Shown one piece after another: positions 1-8,103 of a DNA stretch of 64,000 nt; position 1 is the first letter of the stretch; each line of letters opens with the position of its first letter. Origin of the DNA: Massilia psychrophila (GTDB lineage: Bacteria > Pseudomonadota > Gammaproteobacteria > Burkholderiales > Burkholderiaceae_D); the NCBI RefSeq assembly GCF_002760665.1, contig NZ_PDOB01000005.1, forward strand, positions 99,054 to 163,053. Reading direction: 5' to 3'. The position numbers and the translations under genes were made by a program. The notes under the pieces are model-generated. The model saw only the letters and a list, made by a program, of their open reading frames with translations, did not search any database and was not told the DNA's origin.

Positions 1-254
1 TTTTTATGCAAAATTCAGGCTAAAAGAGCGCGGCGTTCCAGCGTTCCAAGGCGCAGGTTCAGGTGCCCAAAACGGGCACATGATCACCGAATCGGGTTGT
101 GCAGCAGTAACCGGCCGACCCGTTTACACAAAAAAGCATGACCAGCAACAGGTCCGCATCAACGGAATTAACCAGAAATCGACCATCGAGACACCGACGA
201 GACCTGCTGGCTGCCAACAAATTCAAAAACCGGGTTATTAGAGGTAGCCTTAAC

Positions 255-677
255 CTGGGCTTTACCAACGGCGCCGCAGGCACCCCCATCGTCTACGACA
301 TGGAAGGCTACACCGACAACGGCACTTGCCAGACTGCGGCAAAGTCATTCATGCTCGGCTGGGTCGATCAACTCGCGGTGGCGCCGGCCAAGGTGGCCGG
401 GGTGTATGGTTCTTCCTGCAATTCCTACCTGAACGGGCTCGCCACGATCGCCCGTCCGCCCAAGTTCATCTGGGCCGCGAACTGGGACGGCAATCCGTCG
501 ACCTCGGCTCTCTCCTGCGTCAGCGGCGCCAACTGGTCCAATCACCAGCGGCTCAAACCATACCAGGGCGATCACAATGACACCTGGGGCGGGGCCACGC
601 TCAATATCGACAGCAACTGCGCCAACGGGCCGATGGCGCCGACCGGCGCCCTGAGTTCCACCAGTGTGTGCAACTAA
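255..677 (+). pseudogene. 5'-truncated DUF1906 (Rv2525c-like glycosidase-fold) remnant
   Basis: The readable part starts near GFTNGAAGTPIVYDMEGY and ends with a proper C-terminus. It shows the second half of a DUF1906 / Rv2525c-like glycoside-hydrolase-fold domain: a YDMEGY strand with the conserved Glu, a GVYGSSCNSY segment, an IWAANWDG strand, NHQRLKPYQGDHND and a closing GATLNIDSN. Family members normally have about 100 more residues ahead of the YDME strand, holding the first half of the barrel. Upstream of base 255 the open frame continues to an ATG at 138, but that peptide is Arg/Ser-rich and has no family resemblance. I read this as a remnant that lost its 5' half. Bases 1-254 show no other gene. 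Confidence 0.6.
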
Positions 678-755
678 CCCAGGCGAACCGATGCCTGCGC
701 ACCAGTGCCTGTAAATTTCACGAAGCCTTTTATGAATTTGTCATCAGGAGCTTCG

Positions 756-1643
756 ATGTCAAATCGTTCCCAACTTCGCCGTCGCCGGCACACCGCGCTG
801 CCGGTCGGCGTGGCCGTGTTCATGTTCAGCATGTTCGCCGCTGCGGCCGCGGCAGGCAGTCACCCCTGTGCCGCAGCCAAGCTCCAGATCGTCGCCGGTG
901 CGGCGGGCGCCTACCGCGGCCATGCCACGCAGGAAGTGCGTCTCACCCATATCGGCACCGGAGCCTGCCATATGACCGGCTTCCCCGGCCTGCAGTTATT
1001 GCCTGCCAATGAAGCACCGCAGGCCGTCGGCGCCAGCGAAGCCGCACCGCACCTGGCGAGCCGACGGGTCGAGCTGGCGCCGGGTGACGAAGTCGTGCTG
1101 CTGCTGGGAACGCTCCGCGTTTGCGAGGCCGCCAACAAGGCCGACAAGAAAGTGAGCAAGCGGCTGCAGCTGGCCTTGCCCGGCGGCGGCATGAAATTGC
1201 TCGACGGCGTACATATCGATACGCTGTGCGGACGCGCCACCGTCGTGCACTTCCAGCCGGTCCAGAACGAAGCGGCCGCACGCGCCAAGGCATCGAAGGG
1301 CGGATCGCCGCTCGGCGAACTCACCGGCAAGCTCGATGTGCCGGATGAAGCAAACCGTGGCGGCATCCTGCGTTACGTCGTGACGCTGTCGAATCCGACC
1401 GCGACCGCAATTGCCCTGGTTGCCCGCCCCGCCTACGCGCAATCGCTGTATGCCGACGGCAAAGCGGTCGACACCACGCTGCGTTTGAATTGTGGCTCGG
1501 CCGGCGCACAGATCGCGGCATACTCCAGCGCCAGTTTCGACATGCAGGCAGAAGTGCCGGCGACGCTTGCCGGCGATACCTTGAAGCTAAGTTGGAAATT
1601 GCAGGACGGGCCAGGCGTTGGCAAGATCATCAACTTGCGCTGA
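756..1643 (+). CDS. Exported DUF4232-domain protein
   Basis: The start at 756 is preceded by AGGAG five bases upstream, a better choice than the in-frame ATG at 705. The 295-residue product has an Arg-rich N-terminus, then a hydrophobic stretch ending in FAAAAAAGSHPC, which fits a Sec signal peptide. Residues of about 35-165 resemble DUF4232: CxAAKLQIV at the start, LTHIGTGACHMTGFPGLQLL, then a Cys pair later. This beta-sandwich is common in secreted actinobacterial and betaproteobacterial proteins of unknown role. The C-terminal half (KLDVPDEANRGGILRYVVTL onward) looks like a second beta-sandwich. It acts outside the cytoplasm; no function can be assigned. It stands alone and is followed by a hairpin terminator. 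Confidence 0.75.
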   Translation: MSNRSQLRRRRHTALPVGVAVFMFSMFAAAAAAGSHPCAAAKLQIVAGAAGAYRGHATQEVRLTHIGTGACHMTGFPGLQLLPANEAPQAVGASEAAPHLASRRVELAPGDEVVLLLGTLRVCEAANKADKKVSKRLQLALPGGGMKLLDGVHIDTLCGRATVVHFQPVQNEAAARAKASKGGSPLGELTGKLDVPDEANRGGILRYVVTLSNPTATAIALVARPAYAQSLYADGKAVDTTLRLNCGSAGAQIAAYSSASFDMQAEVPATLAGDTLKLSWKLQDGPGVGKIINLR

Positions 1644-1660
1644 CGCGCAGCTTTTTGTTT
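1636..1660 (+). terminator. Rho-independent terminator after the DUF4232 gene
   Basis: TGCGC-TGAC-GCGCA forms a short GC stem that overlaps the stop codon and is followed by GCTTTTTGTTTT. The stem is only 5 bp, but the T tract is good. Confidence 0.5.
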
Positions 1661-1790
1661 TGGCTGCCGCCGCGACAGCCAGGCCTGCGGTAGACACGCA
1701 ACGGTAAGTCGTCGTTTCAAAGAACCTGATATAGTTGCTTAAAACACCAGCCCACCCTTTTAGCCGAACGCCTCATCTCAGGAAATCGAC

Positions 1791-2402
1791 ATGACTATCA
1801 TTCATAACACCGTCCGTTTCATTGCAGTGGCAGCGCTGCTTGCAAGCGCCGCCGTTCAAGCCCAGCAAACCGCGCCAGTGCGTGTTCGCGGCGAGATTAT
1901 TTCGGTCGATGCCACGACACTGACGGTACGCCACACCAGCGGCGAAACCGTCAAGATTTCCATCACACCGGACCAGGGCGTCGGCGCGGTAAAGAACGTC
2001 AAGCTTGCCGACATTAAAAAAGGCGCGTTCATCGGTACGGCCACCAAGCTGGCGCCCGATGGAAAGCACGTCGCAATCGAAGTGCTGGTATTTCCTGAAT
2101 CGGGCCGCGGAACCAATGAAGGCCACTACGCATGGGATTTGCTGCCGGGCAGCATGATGACCAACGCCAACGTCGAGACCGTCATGTCCGGCGTGGAGGG
2201 ACGCACCTTGCACCTGTCATACAAAGGCGGCTCCAAGGACGTCGTGGTTCCCGAAAACACGCCGGTGGTGACGCTTGCCCCGGCAACACGCGCCGACCTG
2301 ATCGCTGGAAAAAAAGTGTTTGTGGTTGCCAAGGACACGCCGTTAGGCTTGAGCGCAACGCGCATTGTCGTGGAAAAAGACGGGGTTGCGCCACCGATGT
2401 GA
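1791..2402 (+). CDS. Exported protein with DUF5666-like beta domains
   Basis: This 203-residue protein has a clear signal peptide (hydrophobic core, then AAVQAQQ). The mature part starts RVRGEIISVDATTLTVRHTS, the pattern of DUF5666/OB-like periplasmic domains that repeat 'G.I..vd...itV....G'. A second similar unit begins around residue 125 (VEGRTLHLSYKGGSKDVVV). VVTLAPATRADLIAGKKVFV is the usual end of the fold. Function unknown; probably periplasmic. The ATG at 1791 fits the signal peptide. The gene is alone, about 150 bases after the preceding gene and on the same strand, and the two do not look like an operon. Confidence 0.7.
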   Translation: MTIIHNTVRFIAVAALLASAAVQAQQTAPVRVRGEIISVDATTLTVRHTSGETVKISITPDQGVGAVKNVKLADIKKGAFIGTATKLAPDGKHVAIEVLVFPESGRGTNEGHYAWDLLPGSMMTNANVETVMSGVEGRTLHLSYKGGSKDVVVPENTPVVTLAPATRADLIAGKKVFVVAKDTPLGLSATRIVVEKDGVAPPM

Positions 2403-2769
2403 TACTGCAAAAGCGATAGATGCCCCTTTGGGCTCTACTCGAAATGGCGCGGATTTGCACAAGTATTGCGGGAGGGTACAACATCCGCGTCGACGACCTC
2501 CACGCCCTGTTGGCCACCGTGCGCGCCGAGGGGTTTGTGCTGTCGACTTGCGCGGCGTGACCGGCCCCGGCCCCGGCGGCGGCGGCAGGTCGCGTTTCAC
2601 CGCTCCCGGCCACGAAACGCTCATCACTTGGCAATCGCGCCGGTATGTTCCGTCCGCCTGCGAGCGCCAGAACGCTTGGTGTGACGCGAAAGTTGTACAA
2701 ATAACCGCTTATCATTTCAATAATGCAACAATTACTGTAAGGTGCACTGACCGTCTCAAGGACCGGACA
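2403..2769. other. Gene-free stretch with a possible glyoxalase-like scrap
   Basis: No intact gene is seen. Bases 2471-2560 on the plus strand read GGYNIRVDDLHALLATVRAE and then a stop. That resembles the start of the C-terminal module of VOC/glyoxalase proteins, but nothing around it continues the fold. The AT-rich part at 2695-2760 probably holds the kinase promoter. Confidence 0.35.
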
Positions 2770-4944
2770 ATGACCTCTCCCACCCTGATTTCCGAAACCT
2801 GCGCGCTGGCTGAGCTGTTGCCGGCCGCGCCGACGCTGCCCGGCCATTACGACTTGCGCGGCTGCCTGGGCGAAGGCGGCTTCGGCCGGGTGTACGAGGC
2901 GTGGGACAGCAAGCTGTGCCGCCCCGTCGCCATCAAATGCATCAAGCACTCGGGCGCAGACCGCGCCGGCGCCGACCTGATCCGCGAGGCGCGTCTGGGT
3001 GCGTCGCTGCGCCATGCCGCGTTCGTCAAGGTGCATGCGATTGAAGACGATGGCTGCACCCAGTCGATTGTCATGGAACTGGTGCCCGGCCAGACCCTCA
3101 GGCAGACCCTGGCCGCCGGTCCCGTCGAGCGTGCCGCCGCCCTCGAATGCACGCGCCAGATCGCCGAAGCGATGCGCGACGCCCACGCTTGCGGCCTGGT
3201 GCACGGCGACCTGAAGCCGTCGAACATGATGCTTGAACCGGGCGGATTAATCCGCATCCTCGACTTCGGGCTGGCGCATCACCTCGACGTGCTGGCTACC
3301 GCGTCGCTGGCGCCGGCCGCATTGCAAGGCACCATTGCCTACATGGCGCCGGAGCGCATGCTCGGCGCGCCGCTATCGCCGCAATCGGATGTGTACGCCC
3401 TGGGATTGATCCTGTACGAAATGGTCTGTGGCGCCCGGCCGTTTGCCGCGCTCGATGGACTGGCCCTGGCGGCGGCACAGGTGCAAACCTCGTCCGACGG
3501 CTGGAACTATCCGGCTGACGCCAGCGCGCCGCTGATCGCGCTGATCCGCGCAATGACGGCGCGCCAGCCCCCCCTGCGGCTGGCCGGCATGACGGAAGTG
3601 CTGGAGCGCCTGGCGCAGCTTTCCGCGCCGCCCGCACAGCCCGGCCAGCTTGCGCCGCCAGCCAGGCTGCGCCTGGCGGCGCGCACGCGCCACATGCTGG
3701 CGGGCGTGTTTTTCGTGGCGCTGCTGGGCGCCGCCGGCTGGGCGGCTGCGCCCTACCTGGCCTCGCTCGCCCCCTCCCTGGCGCCTTTTTCGGAAGCGGT
3801 CGAAATGGAGCAGGCGTTAGCAAAGCTGAAGCTGTTCGACCGTCCGGGCAGCCTGGACAGCGCCGAACAGCATTTTCGCCGTATTTTGGTGCGCCATCCG
3901 GACAGCGCGGCGGCGGCGGCGGGCCTGTCGCTGATGTACTCCCAGCGCTACCTGAGCGACCGGCGCGACGAAACCTGGCTGCAGCGCGCCAACGCCAGCG
4001 CGCAACGGGCCAGCGAGCTCAACGCCCAGCTCGCGCTCGCCCACATCGCGCGCGCCTGGGTGCTTGACAGCCAGGGCAAGCGCGACGACGCCCTGCGCGC
4101 ACACGCCCAAGGGCTGCGCCTCGATCCGACTAATTTTTTTGCCTGGTACGGCCAGGCCGCGGTGTTGCGGCGCATGCACCGGTACCCGGAAGCACGGGCG
4201 CGGCTGGCCGAGGCCATCGCGCGGTTTCCACAGGAACGCGTGTTCACCGACGAGCTGGGAAGCGTGGAGTACGAACAGGCCAACTATCCGGCGGCGGAGC
4301 GCGCGTTCCGCCGCAGCATCGCGCTGCAGCCGGACGCCGTGATCGCCTACGCCAACCTGAACGCGGCGCTGCTGCGCCAGAACCGCGACGACGAAGCGCT
4401 GCAAGTACTGCAGCAAGGCCTGCAGATCCGGCCCAGCGCCAAGCTCTATACCAACCTCGGCAACGCCCTGTTCCTGCGTCAGGATTACGTCGGCGCCGCG
4501 GCCGCGTTCGAAAACACGGTGTCGCCCACGCGCGGCGCGCCGGGCGAATACCTGAACTGGGCCAACCTGGCCGATACGCTGAACTGGATTCCGGGCCGCG
4601 AAAAACAGGCGCGCACTGCGTACGACAAGGCGCGCGAACTGCTGGCGCCGCGGCTGGCGCGCGCTCCCAACGACGTGCTGCTGGTGTCGCGCATGGGCCT
4701 GTACGCCGCGCGGACCGGCGCGGCCGCCGAGACGGCCAAGCTGTTGCCGCACGCGATGTCGCTGGCGCCGAACAGCCCGGACGTGCAGTTCCGGGCGGGG
4801 CTGGCTTATGAATTGCTCGGCCAACGGGACGCCGCTCTCGTTGCCATCAATAACGCCCGGTCTCTCGGCTACCCGGTCAAGTTCATCGATGCCGAACCCG
4901 ACCTGGTGGCCTTGCGGCGCGACGAGCGCTACCGTCCGGACTGA
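2770..4944 (+). CDS. Membrane Ser/Thr protein kinase with TPR tail
   Basis: 724 residues from the ATG at 2770. The upstream in-frame extension is low-complexity and lacks domain similarity. The N-terminal cytoplasmic Hanks-type kinase has a glycine loop GEGGFGRVYEA (residue ~33), VAIK lysine, catalytic loop HGDLKPSNMM (~144), DFGLAH (~164) and APERM. The residue before the catalytic Asp is Gly, not Arg (a non-RD kinase), so activation may not need activation-loop phosphorylation. A single membrane span lies near 308-332 (MLAGVFFVALLGAAGW), followed by about 390 residues of TPR-like helices, probably periplasmic, with repeated ALAHIARAWVL/YANLNAALL/YTNLGNALFL patterns. It is likely a signalling kinase that senses or docks proteins through the TPRs. 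The next small gene lies 57 bases downstream on the same strand. Substrate unknown. Confidence 0.85.
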   Translation: MTSPTLISETCALAELLPAAPTLPGHYDLRGCLGEGGFGRVYEAWDSKLCRPVAIKCIKHSGADRAGADLIREARLGASLRHAAFVKVHAIEDDGCTQSIVMELVPGQTLRQTLAAGPVERAAALECTRQIAEAMRDAHACGLVHGDLKPSNMMLEPGGLIRILDFGLAHHLDVLATASLAPAALQGTIAYMAPERMLGAPLSPQSDVYALGLILYEMVCGARPFAALDGLALAAAQVQTSSDGWNYPADASAPLIALIRAMTARQPPLRLAGMTEVLERLAQLSAPPAQPGQLAPPARLRLAARTRHMLAGVFFVALLGAAGWAAAPYLASLAPSLAPFSEAVEMEQALAKLKLFDRPGSLDSAEQHFRRILVRHPDSAAAAAGLSLMYSQRYLSDRRDETWLQRANASAQRASELNAQLALAHIARAWVLDSQGKRDDALRAHAQGLRLDPTNFFAWYGQAAVLRRMHRYPEARARLAEAIARFPQERVFTDELGSVEYEQANYPAAERAFRRSIALQPDAVIAYANLNAALLRQNRDDEALQVLQQGLQIRPSAKLYTNLGNALFLRQDYVGAAAAFENTVSPTRGAPGEYLNWANLADTLNWIPGREKQARTAYDKARELLAPRLARAPNDVLLVSRMGLYAARTGAAAETAKLLPHAMSLAPNSPDVQFRAGLAYELLGQRDAALVAINNARSLGYPVKFIDAEPDLVALRRDERYRPD

Positions 4945-5001
4945 CAACGTCCGGCTATTCCGTGCTTGACTGCACATTCATTCACCCAACTGAAAGCCAC
5001 T

Positions 5002-5358
5002 ATGCAAACCGGTCACTCGATTACAGTCACTTGCGACGAAGGAAAAGATATTGCGCGCTGGAGTATCAAGGGCAGCGATCACGCAGTCATCAAAACGCAG
5101 AAGGGCGATACCGTCAGCTTCACTATCGACGCCCCTGGAAAAATTGTTCAGGCAACGCTGCTGAGTGGTCCGCGTGAGCGCGGCTGCACCGGTCCGCTGT
5201 TCGGCGGCAATCCCATCGACCTGATGAAAAAGCAGCCGCTCAGCGTGGGCAACTCAGCCGGCCTGTGGGGTTTCGCCATTGCCATCGAAACCCAGCAAGA
5301 CGGCATCAGCAGCTTCTATTTCCTGCCTGATCCGGAGCTCGAAGTCGGTTCAACCTAG
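5002..5358 (+). CDS. Small hypothetical protein
   Basis: 118 residues from ATG 5002; a TTG at 4966 would add 12 residues. The sequence (MQTGHSITVTCDEGKDIARW...) looks like a compact beta-rich domain with one interior Cys pair region (GPRERGCTGPLFGG) and an acidic tail. There is no signal peptide and no membrane segment. It resembles the short 'DP-EL' beta-sandwich proteins found beside FHA/kinase genes, but I do not recognise the family. It lies just after the kinase and is convergent with the regulator gene. Function unknown. Confidence 0.55.
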   Translation: MQTGHSITVTCDEGKDIARWSIKGSDHAVIKTQKGDTVSFTIDAPGKIVQATLLSGPRERGCTGPLFGGNPIDLMKKQPLSVGNSAGLWGFAIAIETQQDGISSFYFLPDPELEVGST

Positions 5359-5361
5359 TTT

Positions 5362-5380
5362 AACCGGGCATTAACCCGGT
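5362..5380. terminator. Possible convergent hairpin
   Basis: ACCGGG-cattaa-CCCGGT sits between two convergent genes and overlaps the last codons of the minus-strand regulator. It has no clear T tract, so it is a weak candidate. Confidence 0.3.
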
Positions 5381-6864
5381 CGCAGTACCCGCCAGCGGCG
5401 GCGCAACGCTTCGGCCGGCGTCTTCAACAGCGCCGCACAACGTCCCAGGTCGTCCTTGCTGGCTGCCATGGCGCGCGCGATTTCTTCCTCCGGAATGATT
5501 TCGGCGCGCCGTATTTCGGGATGGTCTTCGAGCAGTTTGTACATGCTTGGGCGCGACACGCCGAGTGCCTGCGCGGCCGCCTGGATATTCCAGTCATTGC
5601 CTGCCATCGCATCGAGGACCTCGTGCGCCGTCAAGGTTGCAAGCCGGCGCCGGGTTTGCGCCTCGCCGCTGCCTGCCGCCGACGCTGGCGGCGTCGTGTT
5701 TCCCGGCTGCGGCGCAGTGATCCGCACCAGTTGCTCGAACGAGGGCGTCACGCCTTCACGCAGCATCAGCGCCGCGCGCTTGAGCGCATGCGACAGCTGG
5801 CGCACATTGCCGGGCCAGTCGTAGGCCGCCAGTTCCGCCACCAGCGTCACGGGCAGGTCCGCGCCCTGCTCTCCCATCACATGCACGATCAGCACGCCGA
5901 CGTCCTCGCGCCGCTCGCGCAGCGGCGGCAGGTGGATGACGAAGCCTTCCAGCCGGCGCAGCAGCGCCTGGCTGAACGCAGCCGAGTCGAGATCCTGGTC
6001 GGTGGCGGCGATCAGGCGGGCCGACGAACGCCGGTCCTGGGCGGCGCCGACCGGCCGGTAATCGCCGCCTTCGAGCACGCGCAACAGCATCGGCTGGACA
6101 GCCGCCGGCGCATTGCCGATTTCGTCGAGAAACAGGGTTGCTTGATCAGCTTGCGCGAACAGCCCGTCGCGCGGCGCCGGCGCGCCCGCGTAGGCGCCGC
6201 CTGCCGCGCCAAACAACTCCAGCGCCGCCAGCGACTCGTCCAGCGCGGCCATGTTGACGGCGACCAGCGGCGCCGCCTTACGGTCGCTCAGCGCATGGAT
6301 GGCGCGCGCGGCGATGTCCTTGCCGGTGCCGGTTTCGCCCAGCAGCAGCACCGGCAAGCCGGACCGCGCCACCATGCGAATCTGCTCGCGCACGCCGATG
6401 ATGACGCTGCCGACGCCGATCAGGCCCGGCACGGCGTTCAGCTTGGGCAGGCGGTTCATCCAGTGCAGGCACAAGACGACCGCGCGGCCGAGCGTCAGGA
6501 TCTGGCCCTCGGCAATTTGTGCGGCGTTGAACTGGACTGTATCCTTGACGGTGCTGCCATTTACTTCCACCACCATCGGGGTGGCGGGCAGCGTCATGGT
6601 CACGTTGTCGTCGGCGTCGCGCGCTAGGCGCAAAGGCTGGCGCGAAATGCCGCCGTGGCCGAGCGCCAGCGCCTTGCTGCCGGGGTGCATGAACAGCGGC
6701 GCGTAGCGGTTCAGTTCGATGACGTCGCCGCTGGTGCCGCCAACAAATTGTTCGCCAATACGGGTGCGGTCGGGGTGCCAGACAATGGTTACGGCGAGCA
6801 AGGGCGCTGCGGCGCTTTCCAGGTCGGCCAATGGGGACGACAGCGTGTAATCGGAGTAGGTCAT
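5371..6864 (-). CDS. FHA-like / AAA+ / Fis-type transcriptional regulator
   Basis: 497 residues from ATG 6864; the frame can extend to a TTG at 6876. Residues ~25-125 look like a divergent FHA domain (GHGGISRQPLRLARD, VVEVNGSTV, LTLGRAVVL). The AAA+ core has Walker A GETGTGKD (~178), Walker B LFLDEIG (~248), RRLEGFVIHLPPLRER as the arginine region, and YDWPGNVRQL. A C-terminal Fis-type helix-turn-helix follows (NIQAAAQALGVSRPSMYKLL). The sigma-54 contact loop, normally GAFTGA, reads GAYAGA: the key Thr is Ala. It therefore may not activate sigma-54 polymerase in the classic way. FHA-type regulators often sit near kinases and secretion or injection loci; the Ser/Thr kinase is 0.4 kb away and the eCIS locus follows, so a regulatory link to either is plausible but unproved. 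Confidence 0.8.
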   Translation of the reverse strand: MTYSDYTLSSPLADLESAAAPLLAVTIVWHPDRTRIGEQFVGGTSGDVIELNRYAPLFMHPGSKALALGHGGISRQPLRLARDADDNVTMTLPATPMVVEVNGSTVKDTVQFNAAQIAEGQILTLGRAVVLCLHWMNRLPKLNAVPGLIGVGSVIIGVREQIRMVARSGLPVLLLGETGTGKDIAARAIHALSDRKAAPLVAVNMAALDESLAALELFGAAGGAYAGAPAPRDGLFAQADQATLFLDEIGNAPAAVQPMLLRVLEGGDYRPVGAAQDRRSSARLIAATDQDLDSAAFSQALLRRLEGFVIHLPPLRERREDVGVLIVHVMGEQGADLPVTLVAELAAYDWPGNVRQLSHALKRAALMLREGVTPSFEQLVRITAPQPGNTTPPASAAGSGEAQTRRRLATLTAHEVLDAMAGNDWNIQAAAQALGVSRPSMYKLLEDHPEIRRAEIIPEEEIARAMAASKDDLGRCAALLKTPAEALRRRWRVLRPG

Positions 6865-7243
6865 GGGGCCTGACAATAAACGCAGTTAAGTAGACGCCGG
6901 TGCGAATTGTCATTTTACTCTGTCGATAGGGCGAGCTGTAACCCCAAGTAAGTTTCCTTAGCTGAAAATGCCGCGAAATTGGACCGTGATTTCGGTTTTG
7001 AAACGACGCACTTGTTTCAGGGACCCAGCGAAATCCAATTGAACGATCGCGGTCGTAGCTGCCAGGTAACCCTATTCCGGATACTTCTCAACGACTCGGA
7101 CAAACCGCTGTTTGGGGCAAACACTGTCCACTACACCGTTTTGATGCCTACCCATTCAAGCACCCATGCGCGCCATCGCTAGCCCAACACCTTCTCTGTC
7201 GTTGGTCCTCAATTACCTACGTTTCGGGGGACGCCTTGGAGGT
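6865..7243. other. Gene-free stretch
   Basis: Nothing with coding character or family resemblance is seen on either strand. It separates the divergently oriented regulator region from the 3' end of the eCIS effector gene. No convincing terminator stem was found for either neighbour. Confidence 0.5.
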
Positions 7244-8078
7244 CTAGAACGTGCCTTGCTTGTGCTTGCCCTCATTTTTGATGAGAAGTTCGCCGCTGAG
7301 CCCGCGCAGGAGCTTTAGGCTGCTCCGATCGTAGACATCGTAATCGACTGCGATCTCCCCGGCGAACATGGGCAGTATCGCATTAAGCGAAGCTGGTGCG
7401 GTGGTACCGAAGTCCGAAAGCGGGGGATTGCTGCTGTAATTGGCTCGGACCCTGTACTCGACCCCGTTATCAGCAGCGACTTCCTTTTTTACGTCATCTT
7501 CAACTTTTTTAAAATGTGTAGAGTTTGTCGACTTGGTGATCGGCGTCATGTTTTTCATGTCGTTGCCCGGTCCGCCCAGTAAATTGTTTAAGAGATGACC
7601 TTGCACTGCATATTGCGAGAGATATGAGCGGTTGGACGTGCCAGCGGCTGGCCACCAGTGTGGCGTCACTGAAGGGGCTGAACCTTTTCCAAGGTCAGCA
7701 TCGTTCTTGCCATCAATATATACATGCATATCAGTACCACTGCCGTTATGCAGGGGTCCATACGTAATCCTGTAAGCTTGGGTCACATGGCCAGCAGGCA
7801 GAGATGGCCCTACGAGATCCATGCCGTCTATCTGCTGCCGTATAGCGGCCCCTGTCGCAGCCCGCCGTCCCATCGCGTCGGCCTCACGCTCCAGCCCGCC
7901 TTCATCATTGATGGCGACGCCAGCCATCTGAACAGTCGGCCGGACCCGCCCTTGTGCCTGCTGGACCACGTGCCAGACCTCGTGCGGCAAGTGCTGTTCC
8001 TGCCCAGGCGCGATGTGGATATCGGTGCCTTGCGCGTAGGCATGCGCATTGAGCTGCGCTGGCTGCGACGAGTTGTAA
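7244..8078 (-). pseudogene. 3' part of eCIS-core/nuclease-like effector, split by IS66
   Basis: This is the downstream part of a gene cut by the IS66 element at 8079-10493. After the insertion point it reads SSQPAQLNAHAYAQG, then the eCIS-core (DUF4157) signature with the zincin-like HExxH (LPHEVWHVVQQ) and LEREADAMGRRA. The C-terminal part has QGHLLNNLLGGPGNDMKNM, then PITKSTNSTHF and KKVEDDVKKEV. This is the pattern of DNA/RNA non-specific endonuclease-like toxin domains (GHL, LGG, N-x-x-P, aligned E). Joined to 10494-10806 with one copy of the 8-bp duplication removed, it gives a continuous 379-residue protein. The eCIS-core domain marks cargo of contractile injection systems. The first 30 residues of the present open frame (from 8152) come from the insertion sequence. 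Confidence 0.85.
8071..8078. repeat. Target-site duplication, left copy
   Basis: AGTTGTAA lies directly outside the left inverted repeat. It matches the right copy AGTTGTAG at 7 of 8 bases. Eight-base duplications are typical of the IS66 family. Confidence 0.85.
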
Positions 8079-8103
8079 GTAAGCGGTAAGCCAACGGCGT
8101 TAT
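8079..8103. repeat. IS66 left terminal inverted repeat
   Basis: Starts GTAAGCGGTAAGCCA and pairs with the reverse complement of 10469-10493 at 24 of 25 positions. It overlaps the tnpC stop codon. Confidence 0.9.

Noticed and set aside
6979..7182. 67-codon plus-strand open frame
   Set aside because: No ribosome site, no family resemblance, and codon use unlike neighbours.
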